A DNA stretch of 64,000 nt, taken from positions 310,001 through 374,000 of the forward strand of contig CCRI01000002.1 in NCBI GenBank assembly GCA_000985875.1, given 5' to 3'. The DNA is from Neorhizobium galegae bv. officinalis. Lineage in GTDB: Bacteria > Pseudomonadota > Alphaproteobacteria > Rhizobiales > Rhizobiaceae. The notes under the pieces are model-generated. The model worked only from the letters and a program-made list of their open reading frames with translations, was not told where the DNA came from and made no database searches. The translations under genes were made by a program, and so were the position numbers. Positions 16,856-25,781 of the stretch are shown here, in pieces (the stretch's first letter is position 1; every line of letters begins with the position of its first letter).

Positions 16856-17614
16856 GTGCCGGAGAACGCACCCATCATCGAGGCGCGCGGTTTGACGCGC
16901 TCGTTCGGCGGCTTCATCGCCGTAAACAACGTCGACATCAAAATCCGGCCGGGCACTATCCACGCTCTGATCGGCCCCAATGGCGCCGGTAAGAGCACGC
17001 TGTTTAACCTGTTGACCAAGTTCCTTTCCCCGAGTTCCGGCCAGATCTTCTTCAAGGGTCGCGACATCACGCAGATGGCGTCTGCCGATATCGCGCGGCT
17101 CGGCCTGGTCCGCTCGTTCCAGATCTCGTCGGTCTTTCCGCATCTGAGCGCGCACGAAAATGTGCGGGTCGCGTTGCAGGCCCGCGAACGCGAGACCTTT
17201 TCTTTCTGGAAGTCCAGCCAGTGTCTGAAGCGCTTTGACGAAGAGGCGCTGGCACTCCTCGAAAGCGTCGGACTTGCCGAAAAGGCCCGGACGAAGGCCA
17301 GCGAACTCTCCTACGGACGCAAGCGCGCCCTGGAATTGGCGACCACGCTGGCGCTGGCGCCGGAAGTCATGCTCCTCGACGAGCCGATGGCCGGCATGGG
17401 GACCGAGGACATCGGCCGGACGGCGGCGCTGATCCGCCGCGTCGGCAAGGGCCGAACCGTGCTGATGGTCGAGCACAATCTGGGCGTCGTTGCCGACCTG
17501 TCCGACACGATCACCGTGTTGCGCCGCGGCGAGGTGATCGCCGAAGGAACTTATGCGGAAGTTTCGACCAATAGCGAAGTCCGCAAGGCATATATGGGAG
17601 CAGCCCATGGCTGA
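16856..17614 (+). CDS. LivG-type ABC transporter ATP-binding protein
   Basis: 252 residues. The GTG at 16856 follows a strong GGAGGGAG ribosome site and is preferred over the TTG at 16772. Walker A GPNGAGKST, signature LSYGRKRALELATTLAL, Walker B VMLLDEPMAGMG and the switch MVEHNLGVV show the LivG subfamily. The stop overlaps the next ATPase start by 8 bp. It energises uptake together with the LivF/LivH/LivM-type genes that follow and the binding protein encoded divergently. Confidence 0.9.
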   Translation: MPENAPIIEARGLTRSFGGFIAVNNVDIKIRPGTIHALIGPNGAGKSTLFNLLTKFLSPSSGQIFFKGRDITQMASADIARLGLVRSFQISSVFPHLSAHENVRVALQARERETFSFWKSSQCLKRFDEEALALLESVGLAEKARTKASELSYGRKRALELATTLALAPEVMLLDEPMAGMGTEDIGRTAALIRRVGKGRTVLMVEHNLGVVADLSDTITVLRRGEVIAEGTYAEVSTNSEVRKAYMGAAHG

Positions 17615-18311
17615 AGCACTTCTGAACGTCAGCAATCTTCAGGCCTGGTACGGCGAAAGCCACGTTCTGCACGGCGTCGATTTCAATGTCCGCAAGGGCG
17701 AGGTCGTCACGCTGATCGGCCGCAACGGGGCCGGCAAGACGACCACCCTGCGCAGCCTGATCGGCGTTGTCGGCAAACGGGCGGGCACCGGCACCTACAA
17801 GGGGGTCGATCTTCTCCGGACACCGGCGCACAAGGTCGCACGGCTCGGCATCGGCTATGTCCCCGAGGAGCGGGGCATATTTTCCAAGTTGACCGTCATC
17901 GAGAACCTGATGTTTCCGCCAGCCTGGCAGTCGGGCGGCATGAGCGTCAAAGAGATCTACAGCCTGTTTCCCAACCTGAAGGGCCGGGACACCACGCCGG
18001 GTACGCGGCTATCGGGTGGCGAGCAGCAGATGCTGGCGATCGGCCGCATCCTGCGCACCGGAGCGGACTTCATCCTGCTCGACGAGCCGACGGAAGGTAT
18101 CGCCCCCGTCATCGTCGAAGAGATCGGCGCTGCGCTGCGCATCCTCAAGGATCGCGGCATGACCATCATCCTGGTCGAGCAGAACCTGCGGTTTGCGGCC
18201 TCCGTCGCCGACCGGCACTTCATCCTCGATCAGGGAAAGGTCGTCGACGAAATTTCCAATGATGCGCTTGACGCCAACATGGACCGGTTGAACCGGTATC
18301 TGGGGGTCTGA
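17607..18311 (+). CDS. LivF-type ABC transporter ATP-binding protein
   Basis: 234 residues starting at the ATG at 17607 (MAEALLNVSNLQAWYGES). Walker A GRNGAGKTT, LSGGEQQMLAIGRIL, FILLDEPTEGIAP and LVEQNLRFA are typical of LivF. It overlaps the LivG-type gene and precedes the permease genes by 34 bp. Second nucleotide-binding subunit of the branched-chain-type importer. Confidence 0.9.
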   Translation: MAEALLNVSNLQAWYGESHVLHGVDFNVRKGEVVTLIGRNGAGKTTTLRSLIGVVGKRAGTGTYKGVDLLRTPAHKVARLGIGYVPEERGIFSKLTVIENLMFPPAWQSGGMSVKEIYSLFPNLKGRDTTPGTRLSGGEQQMLAIGRILRTGADFILLDEPTEGIAPVIVEEIGAALRILKDRGMTIILVEQNLRFAASVADRHFILDQGKVVDEISNDALDANMDRLNRYLGV

Positions 18312-18345
18312 TCGCTATGCGCACGTTTCAACAGGTAGGAATCAG

Positions 18346-19233
18346 ATGACAGATTTCCTCGGGGTGCCAATTCCCGTTCTTCTCGGCCAATTGCTGCTCG
18401 GACTGATCAACGGCTCTTTCTATGCGCTTCTTAGCCTCGGGCTGGCGATCATCTTCGGCATGCTCAACGTGATCAACTTCGCACATGGAGCCTTCTACAT
18501 GCTGGGCGGCTTTGTCGCCTGGTACATGCTTTCCCGGCTCGGGCTCGGATATTGGGGCACGCTGATCGCCGCGCCTCTGGTGGTAGGCCTTTGCGGGGCA
18601 GTCGTAGAAAGACTGCTTCTGAAGCAGCTCTATCGCATGGATCATCTCTACAGCCTGCTTCTGACATTCGGCGTGGCATTGATGCTGGAGGGACTATTCC
18701 GTCACGTCTTCGGCGCGGCCGGCAAGCCCTATCCCGTTCCCGCAGCCCTCACGGGCGGCATCAATCTCGGCTTCATGTTCCTTCCGATGTATCGCGCCTG
18801 GGTGATTGCGGTCTCGCTCGTCATCTGCCTCCTGACCTGGCTCGCCATCGAGAAGACGAACCTCGGCGCCTATCTGCGGGCCGCGACGGAAAATCCCTCG
18901 CTGGTCCAGGCCTTCGGCATCAACGTACCCCTCATGCTGACGCTTACCTATGCGTTCTGCGTCGGGCTGGCCGGTTTTGCCGGCGCGCTGGCTGCCCCCC
19001 TTTATCAGGTCAGTCCCGGCATGGGGTCCAGCATCATCATCGTTGTCTTCGCCGTCGTCGTGATCGGCGGCATGGGATCGATCGGCGGCGCGATCGTCAC
19101 GGCACTGGCGCTCGGAGTAATCGAGGGCCTCACCAAGACATTCTATCCGGCCGCCTCGTCGATCGCGGTGTTCATCATCATGGTGCTGGTGATCCTTATC
19201 CGGCCAGCCGGCCTGTTCAGTCGTGAGGCTTGA
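18346..19233 (+). CDS. LivH-type ABC transporter permease
   Basis: 295 residues with about eight hydrophobic spans. The N-terminal part (LGLINGSFYALLSLGLAIIF followed by GMLNVINFAHG) is the classic LivH signature. The C-terminal region (VVIGGMGSIGGAIVTALALG) holds the loop that contacts the ATPase. It is placed between LivF- and LivM-type genes with one base between its stop and the next ATG, so it is co-translated. Confidence 0.9.
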   Translation: MTDFLGVPIPVLLGQLLLGLINGSFYALLSLGLAIIFGMLNVINFAHGAFYMLGGFVAWYMLSRLGLGYWGTLIAAPLVVGLCGAVVERLLLKQLYRMDHLYSLLLTFGVALMLEGLFRHVFGAAGKPYPVPAALTGGINLGFMFLPMYRAWVIAVSLVICLLTWLAIEKTNLGAYLRAATENPSLVQAFGINVPLMLTLTYAFCVGLAGFAGALAAPLYQVSPGMGSSIIIVVFAVVVIGGMGSIGGAIVTALALGVIEGLTKTFYPAASSIAVFIIMVLVILIRPAGLFSREA

Positions 19234-19234
19234 G

Positions 19235-20209
19235 ATGAAAAGCGTGACCCTTGCCAATCCTGTCACCCCGCTCGGTTACGGCCAGATGATCGGCCGCGTA
19301 TTGCTTGTCGCCATTGTGGTCGCCATGCTGATTGCGCCGCTCGCGGTCTATCCTCTCTTCCTGATCAAGATCCTCTGCTTCGTCCTGTTTGCTGCCGCTT
19401 TCAACCTGGTCCTCGGTTATGCCGGGCTGCTCTCCTTCGGGCATGCGGCATTCTTCGGCGGCGGTGCCTTTATCGCGGCGCATGCGGCAAAGGTCTGGCA
19501 ATGGCCGTTCGAACTGGCTGTACTGGCCGGAACGGTGTTCGCGACGATCCTGGGCCTCGTATTCGGGGCATTGGCGATCCGCCGCCACGGCATCTATTTC
19601 GCCATGATCACGCTGGCGCTTGCCCAAATGGTCTATTTCATGGCGGTCCAGATGCCGTTCACTGGCGGCGAAGACGGTATCCAGGCCGTGCCTCGGGGCT
19701 ATCTGCTCGGCGTGATCGACCTCAGGAACATCACCGCGATGTATTACACCGTCCTGGGCGGCACGGTCATCGGGCTGGTGATCATATGGCGCGCCGTCAA
19801 TTCGCCCTTCGGTCATACATTGTCGGCCATTCGCGAAAACGAGACCCGCGTGACCTCGCTCGGCCTTAAGCCGGAGCGATACAAGCTGATTGCCTTCACG
19901 CTATCGGCGGCGCTGTCGGGCTTCGCCGGCTCGCTGAAGGCGATCGCCTTCCAGCTCGCCTCGCTCGTGGACGTCACATGGCACATGTCGGGCGAAGTTA
20001 TCCTAATGACCCTTCTCGGGGGCATGGGAACGCTGATCGGGCCGATCGTCGGAGCAACTGTCGTCGCCGGGCTGGAACATTTCCTCTCGACCAGCGGCCT
20101 GCCGATCACGTTCATCATCGGTTTGTTCTTCGTGATCTGCGTGATGATGTTCAGGCGGGGCATGTTCGGCGAACTGAAGCTTTTTCTGGAGCGCCGGAAA
20201 GGAGATTGA
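19235..20209 (+). CDS. LivM-type ABC transporter permease
   Basis: 324 residues from the ATG at 19235, which has GAGG just upstream. LivM features: LGYAGLLSFGHAAFFGGGAF, IRRHGIYFAMITLALAQM and the coupling loop LMTLLGGMGTLIGPIVGA. About nine membrane spans. It is the last gene of the plus-strand transporter operon and is followed by a strong terminator. Confidence 0.9.
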   Translation: MKSVTLANPVTPLGYGQMIGRVLLVAIVVAMLIAPLAVYPLFLIKILCFVLFAAAFNLVLGYAGLLSFGHAAFFGGGAFIAAHAAKVWQWPFELAVLAGTVFATILGLVFGALAIRRHGIYFAMITLALAQMVYFMAVQMPFTGGEDGIQAVPRGYLLGVIDLRNITAMYYTVLGGTVIGLVIIWRAVNSPFGHTLSAIRENETRVTSLGLKPERYKLIAFTLSAALSGFAGSLKAIAFQLASLVDVTWHMSGEVILMTLLGGMGTLIGPIVGATVVAGLEHFLSTSGLPITFIIGLFFVICVMMFRRGMFGELKLFLERRKGD

Positions 20210-20238
20210 AGTCTTCCTGTGCAAGCAACAAAAGAAGA

Positions 20239-20266
20239 AGGCCGGAGCATATGCTCCGGCCTTTTT
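20239..20266 (+). terminator. Intrinsic terminator after the LivGFHM-type operon
   Basis: A perfect 24-nt palindrome (arms of 12: AGGCCGGAGCAT / ATGCTCCGGCCT) is followed by a T-tract. It lies 29 bp after the LivM-type stop and between convergent genes. On the opposite strand it stands just beyond the CoxG-like gene stop and may work in both directions. Confidence 0.85.
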
Positions 20267-20284
20267 CGCTCAAATGACAAAAGC

Positions 20285-21061
20285 CTATTTTGAGATTCTA
20301 CCAAACAGGTAACCGATGGCCACCGCCATGACCAGCTGGACGATACTGGCAAGATCTGGCGATATGCGCGAGGGCGCCTCCACAGCCGGAGCAAGACTCG
20401 GCAACAGCCCGCCATAGACAATCCACAGGGCGGCCAGCACCGAGACAAACACCACGACCGCGATCACCGGCAGCGAGGCGCCGGACCCGACCGCCATGGC
20501 TGGCTGCGCGGCAGGCCTTGAGACTGCTCTCACAGGCACCTCACGCGGTGCGGCGGCAGGTTCGTAATGCACTGGCGCGGCGGGGGCCGCTTCCACCGGA
20601 GCTGCCTCTTGCGGGTTCTGGCACGCCTGTATTTCCTCGGCAAACCGCTTGAAAAAATGACCCGCCATCTGCTTTGCCGTGACGTCGATCAGCCGCCCGC
20701 CAAGCTGCGAAAGCTTGCCGCCGATCTGCGCGTCCACGGTATAGTCCAGAACAGTCCCGCCCTGGACTTCGGACAGTTTCACGACGGCCACGCCCTTGGC
20801 GAAACCGGCAACGCCGCCCTGCCCTTCGCCGGTAATCTTGTACCCGTTCGGCGGATCGAGATCCGAGAGCGTCACCGCGCCCTGGAACCGCGCCTTGACT
20901 GGCCCGACCTTCATAACCGCGACAGCGGACATTTCGGTCGCGGACGATTTTGTCAGTTCCTGACATCCGGGAATACAGACCTTGAGCACGTCCGGATCGT
21001 TCAGTGCCGCCCAGACCTCATCCCTCGTGGCCGGTATTAATTGCTGACCAGACATTTCCAT
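20285..21061 (-). CDS. CoxG-like SRPBCC-domain membrane-anchored protein
   Basis: 258 residues. The N-terminal half is the carbon monoxide dehydrogenase subunit G (SRPBCC) fold: IPATRDEVWAALNDPDVLKV, CIPGCQELTK, GKLSQLGGRLIDVTAKQMAG, FFKRFAEEI. A Pro/Ala-rich linker is followed by two hydrophobic segments (LPVIAVVVFVSVLAALWIVY and IVQLVMAVAIGYLFG), so it is anchored in the membrane. CoxG proteins recruit or assemble molybdenum hydroxylases at the membrane. It is divergent from the hydroxylase genes at 21255-25763 and is presumably their partner. A GGAGG ribosome site supports the start. Confidence 0.87.
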   Translation of the reverse strand: MEMSGQQLIPATRDEVWAALNDPDVLKVCIPGCQELTKSSATEMSAVAVMKVGPVKARFQGAVTLSDLDPPNGYKITGEGQGGVAGFAKGVAVVKLSEVQGGTVLDYTVDAQIGGKLSQLGGRLIDVTAKQMAGHFFKRFAEEIQACQNPQEAAPVEAAPAAPVHYEPAAAPREVPVRAVSRPAAQPAMAVGSGASLPVIAVVVFVSVLAALWIVYGGLLPSLAPAVEAPSRISPDLASIVQLVMAVAIGYLFGRISK

Positions 21062-21134
21062 TGAAAATCCTCCTCATCTCCATCGGGACGATACGCACGA
21101 CACCGCCTCCGAGCTCGCTTGACATTCTTCTTTT

Positions 21135-21153
21135 AAGTCTAATAATGCAAGCT
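21135..21153. promoter_or_regulatory. Shared regulon motif, copy 2
   Basis: AAGTCTAATAATGCAAGCT lies in the divergent region between the CoxG-like gene and the molybdenum hydroxylase genes. It is the exact reverse complement of the 19-mer at 16736-16754, and 16 of 19 bases match 26831-26849. Candidate operator. Confidence 0.6.
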
Positions 21154-21201
21154 AAATTACAAGGAGCGTCATTGTTGGGAAATGACGCCGGAGGAGCACT
21201 G

Positions 21202-21258
21202 ATGACACGTTCATCGACAAGAACGACGGCCGGGCCGGCGGAACGGGCGGAACAATGA
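21202..21258 (+). CDS. Short upstream ORF (18 codons) coupled to the molybdenum hydroxylase operon
   Basis: The ATG at 21202 has the best ribosome site of the region (GGAGGAG at 21190-21196, 5 nt spacing). It encodes MTRSSTRTTAGPAERAEQ and its TGA overlaps the ATG of the FAD-subunit gene (ATGA), whose own ribosome site is weak. It probably acts as a leader whose translation feeds the downstream start; a peptide function is not evident. Alternatively the coincidence has no function. Confidence 0.4.
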   Translation: MTRSSTRTTAGPAERAEQ

Positions 21259-22133
21259 AGCCCGCACAGTTCGACTACATCGCGCCGGCAACGATCGAGG
21301 AGGCGGCCGCGGCACTGGCTGCATCCGGAGGCGACGGCAAGATCATCGCCGGCGGCCAGAGCCTCATGCCGATGATAAACTTCCGGCTGGTGAAGCCGTC
21401 CGTGCTGATCGACATCAACAGGATTGCCGGACTGGACCGGATCGAGTTCGACGGCACTCGTCTGCGGATCGGAGCAACCGTGCGGCATCACACGACCGCC
21501 ACCGACGCTCTCGTCGCCAAGCACCTGCCCGTGGTCCATGACGCCATGCACCATGTCGCTCACATGACCGTGCGCAACCGCGGCACTTTCTGCGGCAGCG
21601 TCGCGCATGCGGACCCGGCCACCGAAATGCCGCTGATGACCCGGTTTCTCGATGGCACGATCATTGCCTATTCCGTGCGCGGTGAACGCAGGATTCCCGC
21701 GGCGGATTTCTTCGTCGGCTCGCTGGTGAATGCGCTCGAAGAGGACGAGCTGCTGATCGCCGTGGAAATCGATGCCATGCCTCCCGAAGCCAGTTGGGGT
21801 TTCGAAGAATTTGCCCGACGCCATGGCGACTTCGCCCTTGCCTGTTTCGCCACGACCCTTCGCGTCGAAAACGGTGTGGCGGCCGACGTTCGTATCGGAA
21901 TGATGGGGGTCGGAGAAACGCCGCTGCGCCTGCATGAGATCGAGGATATCGTCGAAGGCACCCATCTCTCCGACGCCGTTCTCGACACGGTCGCAGACAG
22001 GCTGGCAGACATCCTCACCCCCAACTCCGATATCCACGCCTCGGCGGATTACCGCAGGCACCTTTCGGGCGTGCTTGCCAAGCGCGCGCTCCGTGCGGCC
22101 TGGAGCCGCGCCCAAAACCGGAAACGTCCATGA
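21255..22133 (+). CDS. Molybdenum hydroxylase FAD-binding medium subunit (CoxM/CutM family)
   Basis: 292 residues. The FAD-binding motif AGGQSLMPMINFRL near residue 33 and TVRNRGTFCGSVAHADPATE near 100 are typical of the medium subunits of the xanthine oxidase family. It transfers electrons from the Fe-S subunit to an acceptor. The start overlaps a short leader frame, and the stop overlaps the Fe-S subunit gene (ATGA). First enzyme gene of the operon with 2Fe-2S, hydrolase and molybdopterin subunits. Confidence 0.9.
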   Translation: MKPAQFDYIAPATIEEAAAALAASGGDGKIIAGGQSLMPMINFRLVKPSVLIDINRIAGLDRIEFDGTRLRIGATVRHHTTATDALVAKHLPVVHDAMHHVAHMTVRNRGTFCGSVAHADPATEMPLMTRFLDGTIIAYSVRGERRIPAADFFVGSLVNALEEDELLIAVEIDAMPPEASWGFEEFARRHGDFALACFATTLRVENGVAADVRIGMMGVGETPLRLHEIEDIVEGTHLSDAVLDTVADRLADILTPNSDIHASADYRRHLSGVLAKRALRAAWSRAQNRKRP

Positions 22134-22609
22134 CCGAGAAAAAGATCACCATTACCGTCAACGGCCTCTCGTATACGCGCACCGTAGAAGCCCGCATGTT
22201 GCTGAGCGATTTCCTGCGCCAGGAGCTTGGCCTGACAGGAACCCATGTCGGCTGCGAACACGGCGTGTGCGGCGCTTGCACCGTCATCCTCGACGGACGC
22301 AGTGCGCGCTCCTGCCTGACCCTCGCCGTACAGGCGGAAGGCATGCAGATCGAAACCATCGAAGGCCAGGGCAGCATCGATAGGCTCGGTCGCGTCCAAG
22401 AAGCATTTCGCCAGCATCACGGACTGCAATGCGGCTTCTGTACCCCGGGCTTCATCATGGCGATCACCGATCTCCTTTGCCACCATCCGCTGGAGAGCGA
22501 TGATGAGATCCGCGAAGCGCTGTCCGGAAACATCTGTCGCTGCACTGGCTATGAGCACATCGTCAACGCCGTCCGCGAACTGGCAAGGGAAAGAGGACCA
22601 CTGACATGA
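22130..22609 (+). CDS. Molybdenum hydroxylase 2Fe-2S small subunit (CoxS/CutS family)
   Basis: 159 residues. The plant-type ferredoxin cluster ligands (CEHGVCGACTVILDG with a later C in RSCL) and the second cluster ligands CGFCTPGF and CRCTGY are complete. It carries electrons from the molybdenum centre to FAD. Both ends overlap neighbouring genes by 4 bp, so the subunits are made in step. Confidence 0.92.
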   Translation: MTEKKITITVNGLSYTRTVEARMLLSDFLRQELGLTGTHVGCEHGVCGACTVILDGRSARSCLTLAVQAEGMQIETIEGQGSIDRLGRVQEAFRQHHGLQCGFCTPGFIMAITDLLCHHPLESDDEIREALSGNICRCTGYEHIVNAVRELARERGPLT

Positions 22610-23367
22610 AGATGCATTTTCTCGAAGGTGGTCGGCTCCGGATGAGACGTTCGATCTATATCGCCGGGGCAGCAAAGGAAGAAACGATCGACCTGCCGGT
22701 CCATGCCACGCTGATGCGCCATGCCCAGGGCAACGTTCTTTTCGACAGTGGTTGCAACCCGGAAGCGGCCATGGACCCCCAGGCGCGCTGGGGCGGGCTG
22801 AGCCGGGTCATGACCCCGATCTTCACACCGGATCAGACCGTCGTCCGCCAGCTTGAAACGATCGGCCTGCAACCGGACGACATCGACGTCGTCATCTGTT
22901 CGCACCTTCACCCGGACCATTGCGGCTGCAACAGCTACTTTCGCAAGGCGACCCTCCTCTGCCACGAGGCGGAGGCCGCAGCGGCAAAGGCTGAAGGCGC
23001 GGAGAATGTCGGCTATCTGCGCGCCGAATGGGAGCAAGAACAGGGCTTTCAGACATTCGACGCGGAACATGACGTGTTCGGCGACGGCCGTATCGTCGTC
23101 CTGCCCATGCCCGGGCATACGCCCGGCATGAGCGTGGCGCGCGTCGAACTGGAAAGGGATGGCGTCTTCGTTCTTGCATCCGACGCGGCACCGCTTCAGG
23201 TCAACATCGACACTGCCACCGCGCCGAAGAACACCTGGAAAATGGATCTTGCGGTGGCATCACTCAAGCGCCTGAAAACCTTTCGGGATGGCGGAGACAC
23301 GATCATCTCCGGCCATGACGACGCGCAGTGGCAGGGGCTAAGAAAATGCTCGGAGTTCTATGAATGA
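22606..23367 (+). CDS. Metallo-beta-lactamase-fold hydrolase, AttM/BlcC lactonase-like
   Basis: 253 residues. The zinc motif HLHPDH is at about residue 100, followed by PGHTPG and a late GHDDAQW. The order of patches (DPQARWGGL, SHLHPDHCG, GDGRIVVLPMPGHTPG, ending GLRKCSEFYE) parallels the gamma-butyrolactone/AHL lactonases AttM (BlcC) of Agrobacterium. It lies between the small and large molybdenum hydroxylase subunits with ATGA overlaps on both sides. A lactone or cyclic-ester hydrolase acting on the hydroxylation product is a reasonable inference, and agrees with the Fe-alcohol dehydrogenase and SSADH in the same regulon. Confidence 0.85.
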   Translation: MKMHFLEGGRLRMRRSIYIAGAAKEETIDLPVHATLMRHAQGNVLFDSGCNPEAAMDPQARWGGLSRVMTPIFTPDQTVVRQLETIGLQPDDIDVVICSHLHPDHCGCNSYFRKATLLCHEAEAAAAKAEGAENVGYLRAEWEQEQGFQTFDAEHDVFGDGRIVVLPMPGHTPGMSVARVELERDGVFVLASDAAPLQVNIDTATAPKNTWKMDLAVASLKRLKTFRDGGDTIISGHDDAQWQGLRKCSEFYE

Positions 23368-25763
23368 GCGATTCTGACCATTCCATCGAGCTGCGCCCCA
23401 AACTGGTGGGCAAGCGGGTCAAGCGCACGGAGGACCCGCGGTTTCTGACGGGCGTCGGGCAATATGTCGATGACATGGCACCGGCAGGGATGCTGCATGT
23501 CGCGCTGCGGCGCTCGGACCAGCCCCATGCCAGGATCCTGAATATCGACATCGGCGACGCCTTCTCGGTTCCAGGCGTCGTCGCGATCTATGATGCGAGC
23601 GATCTCGAGGGAGAGGTCAAGCCAGCTATTGCGACCTCTCGCATGCCGGGCTATTACGCGACCCCGATCTGGCCGCTGGCCCGCGGCAAGGTCCGCTACG
23701 TCGGCGAACCGGTCATCGCCGTGGTTGCGGAAAGCCGCTACGCCGCCGAGGATGCGCTCGAACACATTACGATCGAATACGAACCCCTGCCCTTTGCGAT
23801 CCGGCAGGTCGATGCGGTCAAGGACGACGCACCGCTTTTGCACGAGGAGGCGGGAACGAACACGATCATTCGTCGCGAGTTCAAGCGCGGCGATGTCGAT
23901 GCCGCCTTCAAGGGCGCGGCGATCACCGTCAAAGGCCGGTTCCGCATGACGCGCAAGACGGCGGTCGCCATGGAGAATCGGTCCTATCTCGCCGAATGGG
24001 ATGGCCGGAAACAATCGCTGACGCTTTACACCTCCTCCAACATACCCGGCGTCATCCGCGACGTCCTGTCCGGCTGTCTCGATCTTCCCGGAACGCGGAT
24101 GCGGGTCGTCGCTCCGGATGTGGGCGGCAGCTTCGGCGGCAAGGGATCGCTTTACGGCGAGGAAATTCTTGTCTGCGCACTGGCGCGCAAGCTGAAACGC
24201 CCCGTCAAATACATCAGTGATCGCCTCGAGGATCTCTCTGCCACCAGCCAGGCCTTCGACGAACTGATCGAGGCGGAACTTGCCGTGACGAAAGACGGAA
24301 TGCTGATCGGTCTGCGCGCCGACGTCATCGGCGATGTCGGCGCCTATTCGATCTATCCGTGGACGGCAGCGCTGGAAACCGTTCAGGTCGTCAGTTTCCT
24401 GCCCGGCCCCTATCGAATGGAACACTATCGGGGCCGGATCCGCGGCGTATTGACCCCGAAGCCGCCGACCGGCCCCTATCGCGGCGTCGGCCGCCCCTCA
24501 TCGACCTTCGCCATGGAACGGCTGATCGAGATGGCGGCGCGCAAGCTGGGGATGGACCCGGTCGAATTTCGCCGGAAAAACCTCGTCCGCGACGAGGAGT
24601 TTCCATACCGTACCGCCTCCGGCATCATCTGGGACAAGTCGGCCTTTCAGGAATGCCTGGAGGGTGCCTGCAGGTACGTCGATTATCCGTCGCTGGTTCG
24701 GGAGCGCGACGAGGCAAGGAAGGCCGGGCGCTGGGTTGGAATCGGGCTCGCAAGCTACGCCGAATTGACCGGGATCGGCTCGCGTATCTCGGTCGCCCCC
24801 GGCATGCCGATCAATACAGGCACCGAGACATCCAAGATCGAAATCGACGCAACGGGCGCCATCACCGCTGCTTTCGGCATCTCTTCCCACGGTCAGGGGC
24901 TGGAGACGACGCTTGCCCAGGTCATCGTCGACGAACTGGGCTGCAAGCTGGAAGATATCGAGGTCAAGCACGGCGACAGTGCGCTGGTGCCCATGGCCAG
25001 CGGTACCTATGCCAGCCGTTCGGCTGTCCTTGGCGGCGGTGCGGCCACACTCGCGGCCCGCGTCGTCAAGGAGAAGGTACTGCGCGCGGCCGCATTCCTC
25101 ATGGAGCAGGGTGTCGAGGACCTCGATATCCACGACGGCATCATCACCAGTCGGAACTCGAACCTGTCACTGACGCTGAAGGAGGTCGCCTCCGCAGTCT
25201 ATACCCAGATGGGCCGCATTCCGCGAGACCAGCGCGAAGACCTGAGCGCATCGGAAACCTACGACCCCTATCTCGGAACCGCCAGTTCATCGACACATCT
25301 GGCCATGATCGAGGTCGATCCGGAAACCTATGCCGTCAAGATCCTTCGATATGTTGTGGCGGAAGATTGCGGTAAAATCATCAACCCGATGATCGTGGAC
25401 GGCCAGGTTCATGGCGCCGTGGCGCAGGGCATTGGTGCAGCCCTGCTGGAAGAAATCGTGCATGACGATCAGGGACAGGCCGTGGCCGCAAGCCTCGCCG
25501 ACTATCTCGTTCCCGTCGCAAGCAGCGTGCCCGATATCGGCATTGTCCACATAGAGGCCGATCTTCCAAACAATATCGGCGGCTTCCGCGGCATGGGCGA
25601 AGGCGGCACGATCGGCGCCCCGGCAGCCATTGCCAATGCAGTATCCGACGCGCTTTCCCATCTGGGCATTTCGGTCGAAACGCTTCCGGTCACGCCCGAG
25701 CGGATATACCGGATGCTACACGCAAAACGTGGAGTATCGGCAAAGACCACGGATGCCGCTTGA
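23364..25763 (+). CDS. Molybdenum hydroxylase large (molybdopterin) subunit, CoxL/XdhB-type form II
   Basis: 799 residues with the xanthine oxidase family large-subunit fold: RTEDPRFLTGVGQYVDD, VGGSFGGKG, the active-site loop PPTGPYRGVGRPSSTF and the catalytic Glu in GMGEGGTIGAP. The loop is of the form II type; the AYxCSFR sequence of true CO dehydrogenases is absent, so CO is not the substrate. Such enzymes hydroxylate aromatic or N/O-heteroaromatic rings or their CoA esters (as in 2-furoyl-CoA or 4-hydroxybenzoyl-CoA type enzymes). It ends 18 bp before the convergent regulator gene. Confidence 0.9.
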   Translation: MSDSDHSIELRPKLVGKRVKRTEDPRFLTGVGQYVDDMAPAGMLHVALRRSDQPHARILNIDIGDAFSVPGVVAIYDASDLEGEVKPAIATSRMPGYYATPIWPLARGKVRYVGEPVIAVVAESRYAAEDALEHITIEYEPLPFAIRQVDAVKDDAPLLHEEAGTNTIIRREFKRGDVDAAFKGAAITVKGRFRMTRKTAVAMENRSYLAEWDGRKQSLTLYTSSNIPGVIRDVLSGCLDLPGTRMRVVAPDVGGSFGGKGSLYGEEILVCALARKLKRPVKYISDRLEDLSATSQAFDELIEAELAVTKDGMLIGLRADVIGDVGAYSIYPWTAALETVQVVSFLPGPYRMEHYRGRIRGVLTPKPPTGPYRGVGRPSSTFAMERLIEMAARKLGMDPVEFRRKNLVRDEEFPYRTASGIIWDKSAFQECLEGACRYVDYPSLVRERDEARKAGRWVGIGLASYAELTGIGSRISVAPGMPINTGTETSKIEIDATGAITAAFGISSHGQGLETTLAQVIVDELGCKLEDIEVKHGDSALVPMASGTYASRSAVLGGGAATLAARVVKEKVLRAAAFLMEQGVEDLDIHDGIITSRNSNLSLTLKEVASAVYTQMGRIPRDQREDLSASETYDPYLGTASSSTHLAMIEVDPETYAVKILRYVVAEDCGKIINPMIVDGQVHGAVAQGIGAALLEEIVHDDQGQAVAASLADYLVPVASSVPDIGIVHIEADLPNNIGGFRGMGEGGTIGAPAAIANAVSDALSHLGISVETLPVTPERIYRMLHAKRGVSAKTTDAA

Positions 25764-25781
25764 GCTGCATTTACGCGAGGT

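Noticed and set aside
23364..25763. Aerobic CO dehydrogenase (coxMSL)
   Set aside because: The AYxCSFR active-site loop of true CO dehydrogenase is absent; the loop is GPYRGVGR, as in other molybdenum hydroxylases, and the context is organic acid catabolism.
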